In this document: positions 11,366 through 22,491 of the stretch, piece after piece | Position numbering within the stretch: position 1 is the stretch's first letter | How the letters are laid out: each line of letters opens with the position of its first letter | Assembly (NCBI GenBank): GCA_951802425.1 | Contig: OX637803.1 | Location: 1,054,001 to 1,118,000, forward strand | Direction: 5' to 3' | Source of the DNA: Clavaria fumosa | Taxonomy: Eukaryota > Basidiomycota > Agaricomycetes > Agaricales > Clavariaceae | DNA: 64,000 nt | Translations under genes and position numbers: made by a program | The notes under the pieces: model-generated | The model's database searches: none | What the model was told of the DNA's origin: nothing | What the model saw: the letters and a program-made list of their open reading frames with translations, nothing else

Positions 11366-14300
11366 TCATTCTCCTGTTTCTAGATTCGCAAAACTCAGCG
11401 GCATGAACATCTATCAAAAGTCGTATTTATTAGTGCAAACATGGATATATTCTAGAACGTCTCGAACTCACGTAACCACCGCCTTCATAGTGCTTGCTGT
11501 TCGCTTCCACCCAATGCAAACGCAGTGCGTGAAGGAAGGCCGATAGACCCTAGTTGTTTCGCCATGTTTTAGTCACATGCGATTCATATCTAGTCAGAGA
11601 CGCACCTCTATAATACATAATATGGAGAGTGTGAGAGAGAACCAGAGCGTCAGCGCAAATACAAGCGCCACACTTCCAAGCAGCCCGGAAGCGCCCAAGA
11701 AGGGTTTCAGAACCATTGCCCACAAGACTTCCGAGAGTTGAGAATGAGCGAGAGAGAGCGCCCAGAGACGGAGATACGATGCTGTATGCGAGATGCAGCC
11801 CAGACAAAATTCAATCGTATGAATTATTTGATGAATCACAATTTCGCCGAACTCGTGGTGTTCCTGAGTAAGGATGAGTCAAATTTGCGCAACAGAGATA
11901 GCAACTTAATGTAATCAACTCACTGGTTCTTCTTCCCCATCTTCTGCGGTGACTCTTCCATCGCCGTCTTCCTCACCTTCTCCATCATGCGCGTCGTCGA
12001 CGCGGTCGATACCGACGTATCCTTGGCCCTGTATCTTTTTCATCTCCATCCACGTTATGTAGGGTTTGGTGATCAACATCCACGGCACGCAAATTGCGGC
12101 TAATAAGAGAAGAAACACCTGGACATATTTCTGTCCGCTGTATAACTGAGTTTGAGGGTCGACAGTCCCGGGGGATAGGAACATGTTGATGATCATGTTC
12201 AAAAGCGACGGGGGTTGCGTTGGCGATTTCGTCCAGTCCACTGTCCACTTGTAAATGATGCACACAACCAGATAGCCGAAAATAGACTGGAGAAAAATCA
12301 TCTGAGGAACGAAGTTGCCCCAAATATCAACTGGACGCTTGAAATGAATGTGGTTAGGCAATTGAAGGCACAGGGCAAATGTCATCTGCGAAAACATTTT
12401 TTTCGTGAGCTTGACTCAGAGCGGCAGATGGGGAATTCTCACGTGAATGACGCCAATGACGATACTCATCTTCATCTTGTACGAGTTGGAGAACACTAGA
12501 CCATTGTCAGCACCATGCCAGCCTGGGTCGAGTCCAAATGGATAGGTATGCCCAGTCGGAGCCGCAACCACAGTCCCGTTTCCCTCAGAGAATTCCCATC
12601 CTGAATGCCAAAGGTGGAGCGACCTCGAAAAGACATCGTTGTAAATGAATCCAGTATATATAGAAAACAGGCCCATAAGAAGAATGATGTAGCGGCCACT
12701 ATGGACCAAAATTCAGCTGCTGGCACACACGAACAATACCGTCGACTCACTAGAAGAATTGGCCAAACATCTTGGTGAGGCGAAAAGTATCAGTCTCATG
12801 CTGTGTTCTCGCAATAGCTGTTAACAACATACCTCGCCCATATCGCTTTTGGCCAACTTGCGTTCGCGCAGGATCGCCCACAGCGCTGCAACGAAGACGA
12901 TGAACCCGTGGCCGATGTCACCAAACATGACAGCGAACAAGAAAGGGAAGGTGATAACAACGAAAAGGCCTGGATTGACTTCCTGGTACGAGGCCATCCC
13001 ATAACTGTCCATGATGGCCTGAAAGCCCTCCGTAAACTTGTTCGTCCGATGAAATGTGGGCGGGGTCTTGTTGGTGTGCAATTCGTGTAGGAGTGCAACG
13101 GTGGTTCCGGACTCTTCCTACAACGGAGAGATTAGTTTAGTGAGCCATGAGATGGAAATCTCTTACAGCAGCGTGCCTCAAAGTTTCTTGTATGAGGGCC
13201 AAGTCTCTCGTGGGGCACCAACCCTCTGCATTGAGTGTCTTCCTACGGTTATCAAAGTTGAAGAGATTCAAAGTCTGATAAACGAGCTTCTCCTTGCGCA
13301 CGAGCTCTTGCCAGCTCGCAAGATGTTCTGCAATCTTGTGCAGCTCACTGCGGCGGTTCAGGCCCGTGTTGTACAGCACGGCCTGGAGATCCTCGAGCCG
13401 TCCCGTGACCTCCCTCAAGCTGTCGGAGCGCTTGTCTGCGTTCGCGTCGATTGGGTAAAGCGTCGCACCCATGGACTCTGATACTTTGCGAATCTTGGCG
13501 AGCAGAGCGTCTCCATGTGCGAATATGATAAACACGTTCTTCCTGACTTCTGCGCCCGTGGTAGGGTCGACGAAAGGCTGTGCAATGTCGATATGATTCA
13601 TATAGAGATTACCCCGCAGCACTCGCCAAAGGACTCGCTCAAACGTAAGTACGCGGGCACGGTCAATCGTTCCAGCCACAAACCTGATGGAAAAAGGAGC
13701 AGCGGTGAGCCAAGACTAAAACAGTATATAAGTTTGCATACTCGAGATCAAACTGGACACCTGAAGCCGATAATTGATTTTCGCGATCTTCATGCTGCAA
13801 AAGTGGGGCAGAACTGTCATCAAATGACTGCCTGATCTCCCTCTGCTGGTCTTCCGCCTGATGCACAAATCACTAATTAGCATACTAAATCTTATATGCA
13901 AGGGCGAGGGGCGTTTCTTGCGCCTGCACACTGTACCTTGTCAAAGAAAACTGCAGTTTCCCTCAACACATGACGAGCCTCCATAAACTCTCTCGTGCGG
14001 TTGTTTAGCATCTGGTAGCTCTCGTTCATTTGCAGCAGCCGCGTTTCGTACTCGCTGAGCGTCACATCCAGCTCGTCGAGGGAGTGGGCCGTGAGCGGCG
14101 CACACTCGCCCAGCGGGCGAATAGGCACCACATCCTTCTCCATGGCAATCTGTGCGGCAAAGAAGCGCAATCTGCGCGCCATCTCTTCCATCCGCCGTAT
14201 TTCGCCCACGAAGGAGCGCTGAAATGGATTGACACTGGGGTTGAGCTGAGCAGAAAAGGAATGAGGGGGCGCAGATGTAATGAGATTCAGATATGGCAAC

Positions 14301-14394
14301 GCACGTCTTTGAACTGCACATTGCCGAGCTCTCCCAACTCCCATACCGTGTCGTGGGCCACCTCTGTTGGAACAATAAGCTGCACTAAGCTCAT
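11366..14394 (-). CDS. VPH1: V-ATPase V0 subunit a
   Basis: Membrane subunit of the vacuolar proton pump, about 811 residues. The N-terminus ([16 protein letters not shown], then [20 protein letters not shown]) is the cytosolic stator domain. The C-terminal half has the polytopic domain with [19 protein letters not shown], the NDVFS/SLHLW loop and the conserved [15 protein letters not shown] helix carrying the arginine essential for proton transfer. It ends [11 protein letters not shown]. Eleven exons: 14305-14394, 13937-14245, 13742-13857, 13167-13683, 12833-13117, 12751-12770, 12443-12698, 11924-12385, 11606-11863, 11472-11549, 11366-11410. One exon is only 20 nt. Only one subunit-a gene is visible here, so vacuolar versus Golgi isoform cannot be decided. 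Confidence 0.96.
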
Positions 14395-14688
14395 CTGTTC
14401 CGAGCCTGTAACGCTGCGCGTCAATGGCACCGCATCGCTATAGTGGTATACGCGGCTTACGGAAGAGGCTTGGATGATCGCCAGACATGGTGGAGGTTTC
14501 GACTGCGAACAGCAGAGGGAGGCTCACAAAAGGCAATATATCACGTGACGTCCCTCGGACAAAAACGGCCACATGACGGCCAGCCAGCACAATTTTACTT
14601 GAAGCCGCCATCCAGCTGCGGGCGATTCGTTAGCCCCACGACCCTCAAACAATTCTCTCTGTTCTGTTCCCCTCATTAGACTATAGAC
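14395..14688. promoter_or_regulatory. shared divergent promoter of VPH1 and CYC1
   Basis: The start codons of V-ATPase subunit a (reverse) and cytochrome c (forward) are 294 bp apart, so both promoters must lie here. A pyrimidine-rich stretch (around 14650-14675) precedes the CYC1 start, as is common for highly expressed fungal genes. I see no clear TATA box. Confidence 0.6.
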
Positions 14689-15269
14689 ATGGGTTTTTCA
14701 GTTGGTTCGTCTACAGCGACTTGCTGATGTATCCATTGGCTGACTTGGACCGCCAAGGTGACGCCGCGAAGGGTGCCAGTCTCTTTAAGACACGTTGCGC
14801 GCAATGTCATACTGTAGGTGCCGGAGAGCCCAACAAGGTCGGGCCCAACCTATTCGGGTGAGTTTCGTCATTTCATGCAAGTCTACGTATACTCCCTCAC
14901 CATGTATATTTCCATGCAGTCTATTTGGCCGCCAGTCTGGGCAAGTCCAAAGCTTTACGTACACCGAGGCGAATAAGAAAAAAGGCGTGATCTGGGACGA
15001 AAATACCCTATTCGATTACCTCGAGAACCCGAAAAAGGTATGTGTTCTTTGGCGTCTTCTGGATCTGCCTTTGCGAAACGAAGTCCCGAACTCTTTCAGT
15101 ACATTCCCGGCACAAAAATGGCATTTGCAGGTCTCAAGAAGGATAAAGAGAGAAATGACCTGATCACTTGGTTGCGGGAGGTGGTACGTTTGTATCTTCT
15201 CGTATGATTCTTACCAGTTGACGGCACCCGCTTGTCTATTTAACGCAGACAACTCCGAACACTGTCTAG
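14689..15269 (+). CDS. CYC1: cytochrome c
   Basis: Electron carrier between complexes III and IV in the mitochondrial intermembrane space, about 112 residues. The covalent heme site CAQCH is at residues ~19-23, the [15 protein letters not shown] loop follows, and the methionine ligand lies in GTKMAF. The tail [16 protein letters not shown] is the usual C-terminal helix, with a short TTPNTV extension. Five exons: 14689-14704, 14758-14857, 14920-15037, 15100-15183, 15249-15269. The first exon is only 16 nt and puts MGFSVG in front of DAAKGASLF. There is no cleavable presequence, as expected for cytochrome c. Confidence 0.97.
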
Positions 15270-15504
15270 ATAGATACCTTCTTAAGATTACCTCTTGATT
15301 ATAATCCCCCACTCATGCAATAAACGCCCCCTCCTCAACCATCATTAGTGCCAGCAAGTATACTCACAATACAGACTGGTTACTCCTACCAGAGCATGAG
15401 TATGAGGCGTTACGTTTACAAGCCGATTCTAGTTGCCAAACACAATCTAACGGAATGAGACCACGACCAATGTAACGGTATAAATCAGCTCTTGCCTGCC
15501 TCTG

Positions 15505-16006
15505 CTATTGCGCGCCCGCGCCACCGCCAATGTTCTCCATTCTGGCCAAATGCTCCACAAGATCCTCCATCACGTTCTTCCGCGTTCCAGCAGCATCCTC
15601 CACCGCTTTCTGGCTGTCTGAGCTCCCGCTCACCTTGGTCGGAACCAGCACTCCAGCCTCTGGCTCAAAACCAGGGGCGACCAACTTGAGTTTTTGCTTC
15701 TCCCTCCGCTCCTTCTCTTCGTCCCTTGCCTTTAGGTAGGCCTCGCGCCGCGCGGCGTGCGCGGCAAGTGTTGCTCGACGCGCCGTCTCGAGTGTAATTA
15801 CGTGCGGCTCTAAGGTGAATGGATAGACAAACTAGTTATATGGTCGTCGGATGTACATCCGAAGGAGCTTGAACAAGAGGACGAACGTAGGCAGAGATGT
15901 CATCCGGTAGGGGATGTATGTCTACGGGCATCTCGACGAGTTTCGGGACACGCAGACTAGGCGATTTGATGAGAGGGACCACCGAGGCTGCAGCGTATGG
16001 TTGCAT
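15505..16006 (-). CDS. small unknown protein rich in charged helices
   Basis: I do not recognise this gene. The proposed 150-residue product starts MQPYAAASVV and has a Pro/Val-rich N-terminus (VPKLVEMPVDIHPLPDD). A long Ala/Arg/Lys helix follows (RRATLAAHAARREAYLKA), then APGFEPEAGVLVPT and a C-terminal amphipathic stretch (VMEDLVEHLARMEN). Two exons, 15857-16006 and 15505-15807, are joined by a 49-nt intron with donor GTACAT. The donor is not certain; a site slightly upstream is possible. A transposon remnant starts about 20 bp upstream of the start codon, so the promoter is probably disturbed or donated by that element. Confidence 0.55.
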
Positions 16007-16106
16007 CGTTTTCGACCAGATGCTTGTACAGTTGAACATGGCATAACGTATAACGACGGTCAGACCCTAAAACTAATACGGTATCGTGGGTATACGGTAA
16101 CCTATG

Positions 16107-16125
16107 TGTCACATATTATGTGACA
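16107..16125. repeat. perfect 19-bp palindrome
   Basis: TGTCACATA and TATGTGACA flank a single central T, inside the transposon remnant near its left end. It could be an internal transposase or host-factor site, or a degenerate subterminal repeat. Confidence 0.7.
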
Positions 16126-16251
16126 TGTGTGATGTGTGACGGTTTCCAAAAATGGTCCAGTGTCGTCTGCTGCGCCTTCGCCACCTGCTGTCTTCGCAAA
16201 TGCCCACGAAGGCGTCGGGCCTCTTGTGACAATATCCGTGCATTGTCTACC

Positions 16252-16563
16252 TCACCAAGTCTGTCCAAGCATGCCCCTTCTAGTCTTCTTAGCTAAACCT
16301 CGTTTCTCCATCTTGTTGCAGTCGGCAAGCCTTCTTGATAACATTGCTTGAGTAAAGACAAGGGCCCCTTCGCACCTGGTACGGAAATGCTCCACAATCT
16401 CACTTTGCGACATCCCCTTATGCTGATCCACATAGGCGAAGACAGTTAACCAGTTGTGGAGGGTCAAGTTTTTTCGTTTGGCCTCATCAACAGGCATTGC
16501 AGAGCTGGCAGGAGTGTCTTTTGGCAATTTTTTTCCGGATAGTCTATCATAGCTGTTAGACAT
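16252..16563 (-). pseudogene. transposase N-terminal fragment (CENP-B-like HTH)
   Basis: An open frame of 103 codons contains LTLHNWLTVFAYVDQ and MSQSEIVEHF...LSRRL, which reads as the DNA-binding helix-turn-helix at the start of pogo/Tigger transposases. The catalytic part is absent. Family transposases are much longer, so this is a remnant carried by the element or at most a DNA-binding-only protein. The assignment is by motif resemblance and moderate. Confidence 0.5.
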
Positions 16564-16808
16564 AGGGATCTGGTGCTGGCCCGCTGCAAGGGAAGGCCGA
16601 AAAAAAAATGTATTTTCATTTCAAATCATGCATGATAATTGGACCTGGGTGCCCGCAAGAACGTATATTTTGGGGCCCAGCCCCATACGTTATTCGTTAT
16701 GCCAGTTTTCGTATAATTTACCGCAAACCAACTTGGTTAGGGCCCAAAATCAATACGTTATCCGAAATATACGTTTACCCGTGATACGTTATGCCATGTT
16801 CAACTGTA

Positions 16809-17251
16809 TCTAGACGATGCGCTCGTCGTCGCACTGCGGTTTTGCGGTCACGCGTCGGTCATGTGCAGCGACATTCCCCCCGCACTAGTGCAGTACTGTA
16901 CTTTGTTGACCTTTGACTATTCAGAGAGTCGGGGCCCCGCATTCCACTTTTAGCCCTACCACAGCAACCGCGTGAGTTATTCAAGCCAGTTTTATGCTGG
17001 CGTTGACCGGTTATCCTTTTACGCTCTCCTAGATATTCTCCCGAAGCCCTTTGTCAACCGCACCCGGGCTGACCTCATCATGAGAATGCAATGTGCTTCC
17101 CCAGACGACGCAGTGGATCCATGATCCGAAGCGTATAAGCTTCCGTGAGCATCTCGGCAAATATAGCGCTCCGTCTGAACACAATCTTCCTAAATTCCCC
17201 ATGTTGCGTTCCTCTGACTTACCTCGAGCAAAAGTATTTGCTTTCGATAAC
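16809..17251. other. promoter region of the MFS gene
   Basis: Between the transposon end and the transporter start. An open frame upstream and in frame with the transporter begins at 17093 and could extend its N-terminus. I see nothing else. Confidence 0.4.
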
Positions 17252-19781
17252 ATGCCTCCTCCTCACAGAGTCGATATAAGCGATTCGAGAAACGAGAAGC
17301 CAAGGGACGGGCCCAACCCTGTCAGAAACGATGTCCAGCCCAAAACTAGCACCATCAGCGAAATGTCACGAAGTGAATACGACAGATTCAGTCGCAAGAC
17401 TCTGTAAGAATTTCCCCGCACTTGTTTAGAGCAATTATTAGATGGCTTGGAGCGATAGACGCAGCGTAGACAAGCGCCTTTTACCTATCCTTATATTTGT
17501 TTACGCATTGGCCCTGCTGGATCGGTGAGCAGTTCGATTTCAATCCATCTAATAATGGTGTAAAATGCGCTTCCTTTCTTCTTTCGCAGGAGTAATCTTG
17601 GAGTCGCTGAAGTGGCTGGCATGGGACAGGACCTCGTTCGTCTGTCATATCAGGGCTTTGTCGCTCAACTCTTGACCCCAAGCATATCCCCATTCACCAG
17701 AACCTAGACCCTCATGATCGTTTCAACCTTGCTTCAGCAATATATTTCGTTCCCTACATTCTATTGTTCGCATTTTACTGTTCGTCGGACTGCCGAACTC
17801 ACCCGCTATGTCAGGGAGCTCCCGAGCAACCTGGTTTTGCGTCGCGTTGGCGCTCGTGTCTGGTTGTCGTTTCTTACTGTCGCATGGGGTATCGTACAGT
17901 TGTCCGAAGGTATCCACTGTTCCTAACACCGAGTCGCATGTCTGTAACTTCGCGGCGCAGGATTTGTACACACATGGCGCGGGCTGGTGTTATGTCGTTT
18001 TCTGCTTGGTGCAGGAGAGGTTAGTCCGCAGTATCTCTTCTATGCATCAGTCGGCACTTAAGCTTGAGGCTGCAGGCAGGCTTTTTCCCAGCCATAGCCT
18101 ATATCATATCAACCTGGTTTGTGGATCCGCAATAACGTCATATTTTTTCCGCGATACTAGTTCACTTCTCTTTCTGCCAGGTATACTCGATACGAAATTC
18201 AAACAAGGTCACCTCCATACCGCCACTTGACCATATCTTTCCAACCCCATTTTCAGGCTAGCCATCTTCTACCTCGTGGCATTGTTCATTGGAGGCTTCA
18301 GCTCCATTCTCGCCTATGGTATGAGCCTGCTAAGTGGCCGAGACCACAAGAGTGGATGGCGATGGATATTTGTGAGTGAGATCTCCTTCCTGCGAGCACG
18401 GCGCTGTCGCCCTCAAGCTTTGCCAGATCATCGAAGGCTCCATGACCATCCTCGCTGGCGTGCTCGTCTTCCTGTTTGTGGTAGATTTCCCCGACAAAAA
18501 CAATTTCCTCACCCAGCGTGAGACCGAGCTCATACTCAAGCGCATCGAAGATGATCGAGGCGACTCGGTACCGGACGAAGTGACTTTCGAGAAAATAATA
18601 AAACATCTGTCCGATTGGAAAATATGGGTGTTCGGTTCGTGCAGTCGCTTGTATCCGAGCCGGCATAGATTGACAGCCTTGTCAGGTCTGATGTTCATGA
18701 CTCAAACTGTGGTAAGCCTCAAATCGAATAAGCTAGTTCCCTGGATCCTCCCTCATCGTCGCATGAGCAGCCAGGTTATGTCATCGGGTAAGGCCTACTT
18801 TCAAAACCACTAAAAGTCCCTGCCCTTGACTCTGAGACCGCAGATTCTTCCTCACAATCCTGCTTAATTCCCAAACGGACCTGAGACGGGCTTTCCTCTT
18901 GGTAATTGCAGATATCAATTTTGTCCAGAAACAGCTGCCTAACCTGCTTTTGCGCTGCTCTTGGTCAGAGTGCCCCGCCTCATGGCTTCGCGGTGAGCAC
19001 CTGCCAATCCCGATTGTGCTTATTCTGATTATCTTCAACCTCTTTCGGCCATTGTTGTAGCTTGTGTCTGCCCTGGCATTCGCATGGATATCGGATAGAA
19101 CACGCCGACGAGCAGCATTCCTCTTTTTACAGACAGGCTTCACTATCATCGGACTGCTGATTGCAGCATACCCTCCGAATTTTGCGGCTCAATATATTGG
19201 TAAGTCGTCTCTGCTAGCAGAATCTCCAGATACCTCGTGAAGCCTGAACACATTCTTGCTTCAAGGAACATTTTTAGTCACTGCCGGATCTGCGGGGTGT
19301 ATACCGGGCATCTTGGCATATGTTCGTACGATTTCATTCTGTGGCCTTTGCGCGTTCTGACGGGGTGCTGATGGGTATGGCCTTTTTTCGGGGGACACGG
19401 GAGCAGGCCGCAAATAATGTGACTTCTCAGTCGAAACGCGCCGTCTCAAGTGCGGTGATCATTGCATTTGGTGGTGTGGGCGGGATCATTGCCACAACAG
19501 GTACGTGCTTCGTGGGATGTAATTCCCGTATACTGAATCATCACAGTTTTCAGGCAGCAGGATTATCCCAAATATCTGCCGGGTAAGCTTTTGTTATTTT
19601 GAAATTATTTTTATTTTACCTCATCCGTCTTGCAGGGTACTGGGTGACCATAGGTTGCCAATTTCTGAATATCGTTCTGCTTGCGGTGACTACTGCGTAT
19701 TTCAAGCGCAAGAATCGGGAGTTGCAAGAGGGTGGCACAGAACCGATCGAGGGGCGTGAGGGATTTTATTATACAATTTAG
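17252..19781 (+). CDS. MFS transporter, anion:cation symporter (allantoate/vitamin permease) family
   Basis: Plasma-membrane permease of about 489 residues with twelve predicted helices and a hydrophilic N-terminus ending SRKTLRSVDKRLLP. Family motifs are clear: LLDRSNLGVAEVAGMGQDL after helix 1, ELPSNLVLRRVGARVWLSF, GAGEAGFFPAIAYIIS, then WYTRYE and RLAIFYL, a central loop, LSALAFAWISDRTRRRA, NNVTSQSKRA and a charged tail. Nineteen exons, several under 30 nt: 17252-17403, 17459-17524, 17590-17635, 17701-17765, 17815-17909, 17961-18019, 18076-18116, 18181-18207, 18257-18371, 18427-18634, 18686-18711, 18771-18787, 18844-18901, 18969-18992, 19061-19199, 19266-19321, 19407-19500, 19547-19582, 19636-19781. 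Relatives carry allantoate, nicotinate, biotin or pantothenate; the substrate here is undetermined. Confidence 0.92.
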
Positions 19782-20594
19782 GTCATGCACATGTTAGCCA
19801 GATCTCGAAGTGGTGGTCTCGCGAAGGTGCTCGAGGTGTGAGCACTTTCAACCATTTCTCATTCCTTCCACTCAAGTTGCAGTATCAAAGTGTGTTGTGA
19901 TTGCAACGCTGTCATTGATGTCAAATGTGAGGAACTACTCCAGTCACGTTGTCGGACCCGCCCTTCTTTTCGCATGCCATTTTTTTTAGTTTCGACAGGA
20001 GCCCTTTGGCCACCGCGTTCGAACGGAGCAATATTCAACCTTAATCCCGAAAGTAGCTTTTGGCGAGAGAGAGCCGCCTATCGATGTAACGCGAGAGCTC
20101 CGGGAGGTGAATCTGAGTGTTCTATTTCTCAAAAAGGTAGACTCGCGTATCACAGCTTCTTAGTGCACCTTTCTATGAAGCCCCGTTTTCAGTTTCGTGC
20201 GTCAATTTGCTGCAATCAACTTGATCATTCACACAATGGCTATCCACCCCTTGAAGATCCCCGCACTTCATTATGTTTGGGTATGGCTCGAGCAAGTCTG
20301 AAAACGCTCTTGAATTTACCGTAACCGTTTCCTGGAAGTGGACTTGAACCTGCTCATGTGTAAAAAAGACCACCACCGTCTAAGTCGCGTATGTAACTTG
20401 AAGATGTAACACTGCAATGCCACGCGCTACAAATGAGCAATTCGCTCTACTACACCTGTTGGATGCAATGGATCAGGTGACCTCGCCAGTTGGGTCACGT
20501 GAAAGAATTCTCCCAGCATTTGCGTTCGGTTTGCTGAGGCTTTGAATTTCACCGCCTGTCACACTCTCATCGAGCACTGGGAGACATTAACGCG
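19782..20594. other. intergenic, no gene seen
   Basis: Between the transporter and the kinetochore gene. Scattered frames have no splice support. A B-box-like motif at 20340-20350 does not fold into a tRNA. The DSN1 promoter should be in the last few hundred bases. Confidence 0.5.
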
Positions 20595-22337
20595 ATGGAA
20601 GTTGACGAGACTCAACTCGTTCCAAAACGGAAAGCGGCTGACGTGTCAAATCCCCTCATTCAAGCCGTGAAGCGCCCCAAGAAAGGAGTGCGTTCGCAGT
20701 CCACCCTCGGGATGCAATTCAAGACGGTTGCTCCGACGCCGAGTGCGTCGTTCAAACCTAACGGTACTGTATGCGTTGTGCGACTGTTTCGGCGTTTCTG
20801 ATGACAAGCGTCTTTCAGTTACGTTTGGTGAAGGGTCCAGCAGACGGCGGTCTTCTGGCGCGCGTGGGAAGAGGTTGAGCAGCAGCTTCGTGACGAGTGG
20901 TGTAATTGGTTGGCGTTGGACTTTCCCCATATTATGGACTGACGTCAATGGGATCCTCTCACAGCTCATCCCCATACTTCCGTGTCCGACAATTCATTCT
21001 ACAAACATATTGATGTCGATCTTCCAGAATCGCACCGTACACGCCAACTATTGATTTGGTGTGCCCACCGCTCCTTGACCGTATCACCGGCAAGTATATT
21101 GCCACCAGCATCCGAGCTCAAGTCTAAACAAACGAATGAGTTGGCTGCGGAACCAGTTCTACCTTCCCCAACACCCGATGAAGCGAAATTCCTGAGAGAG
21201 TTGCAGGAGGAAACTATTCGAATGTTGGCGGAGGGGAAGATCAAAACGACTGTTCATCCCGTGGGTGAGGATGGCGTAGAACGGACCAAGGGCAAGGGAC
21301 CAGAAGAGAGGAAGATCTGGTGGAAACCGAACGAGCAAAACGTCAAGAACCGAAGGAGAGAAGTTGAGTTCAAACGCTGCATTGAAAGGTACGACTTACC
21401 ACTGGTCATCTCTGAACCATTCATGATGCCGTGAACAATTTGAAATCCTTAGCTCGTACTGACTCTGAGTCCCTAGGTCTGAGCTGGAGGATGCCGAGTG
21501 GAACAAGGCTGAGGCGTTTTACAAATCCTATTGCGATACCCTCTCCGCATCATCCTCTCTCACGACTGGGAGCGATTTGTCTTCTCCTGACACTCTAACT
21601 GGCCGACGCGGTACTACCCCAGAGCGTTCGGATCGTAGTCTCGAGAAGTTTCGAGCAGCGACACCGGATGGGAAGATTCGGCGGGCCGGGACGCCCAAAC
21701 GAGGGGTGACTCCGGAACGTAAATACCGCGCTACGACGCCTCAAAGGCAGTCACTTGACATGTGGATGGCCCGGCGATGGGACGAAGCCAGGTGGGAAGA
21801 TGAGGTACCTGGTGAGTTCCTGGGCCCGTTGGGCATGGATTTGGCGAGAAGTATCCTTCAGGGGGAGAAGGATGTCATCACGGGTGGTGATTTGACGGAC
21901 GCGGAGTTTAAGGTAACGTTCTAATCCTGCTCAACTACAAACGTCGACTGAGGGTCTGCCTGCAGCTCGACCAACTGGAAACATTCACGTCCACTGCTGC
22001 TCAGAACGTCTTGATCACTGAGGAGATGCTGGACCACCGGTTCGCCCTATTATCGCAACGATTATCTGCGATATCCGCTGCCCCTCTGCCACCATCTGCA
22101 GAGGACCCACAAGACCTCCTTCGCGCGCTCACTCGGATAGATAGTGAGCGGCCTCCCAGAGAAGTTGGGGATGCAGCGCGACGAGCGAAGAGGGAGCTGC
22201 AGAGGGGTAACGGCGGCAGCGAGAGGCGTCTTACCAACGTTGGCAGTCTTCCGGTAGCGGGGCCCATAGGGACGCCCGGAAAGGACAGGAGAAGTAGTAC
22301 ACCGCATCGAGAACGGACACCTGGGAGAGATGGATGA
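20595..22337 (+). CDS. DSN1: kinetochore protein Mis13/DSN1 (MIS12 complex)
   Basis: Component of the MIS12 complex, which links centromeric chromatin to the NDC80 microtubule-binding complex. The ~496-residue product has a basic nuclear-type N-terminus (KRKAADV, KRPKKG), an RRRSSGARGKRLSSSF segment with a likely Aurora-type site, and then the hallmark Mis13 stretch FYKHIDVDLPESHRTRQLLIWCAHRS. A long helical region and a Ser/Thr/Arg-rich TP-repeat section follow (RAGTPKRGVTPERKYRATTP). The C-terminal part LDQLETFTSTAAQN is typical. Five exons: 20595-20763, 20819-20908, 20965-21388, 21477-21912, 21966-22337. The several TP sites suggest CDK control, which is inference. Confidence 0.9.
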
Positions 22338-22491
22338 ATGATTCGCAATCTCGATTTTGCACACAGCATGAGTCTCCAGCTGTCAAGGCGTTTCTGGGCC
22401 ACTTCATGCTTTTCACAACGGGAACTTCGTGGGAGAGGGAATCTTTACTATCTAATCATGAGGGAGTGTATAATACAATATCATGCTGTTC

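Larger units (their letters stand above)
16027..16808. mobile_element. pogo/Tigger-like DNA transposon remnant (non-autonomous)
   Basis: The ends are perfect 23-bp terminal inverted repeats beginning CAGTTGAACATGGCATAACG (left end at 16029, right end at 16806). They are flanked on both sides by TA (16027-16028 and 16807-16808), the target duplication of the Tc1/mariner superfamily. Several ATACGTTAT-type subterminal motifs lie just inside both ends. The body is only ~780 bp and has a 103-codon reverse-strand frame resembling the N-terminal helix-turn-helix of CENP-B/Tigger transposases, with no DDE catalytic domain. It is therefore a deletion derivative that would need a transposase in trans. 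Confidence 0.8.

Noticed and set aside
20340..20350. B-box-like GGTTCAAGTCC on the reverse strand
   Set aside because: The flanking bases do not pair into a T-arm and no acceptor stem is found.
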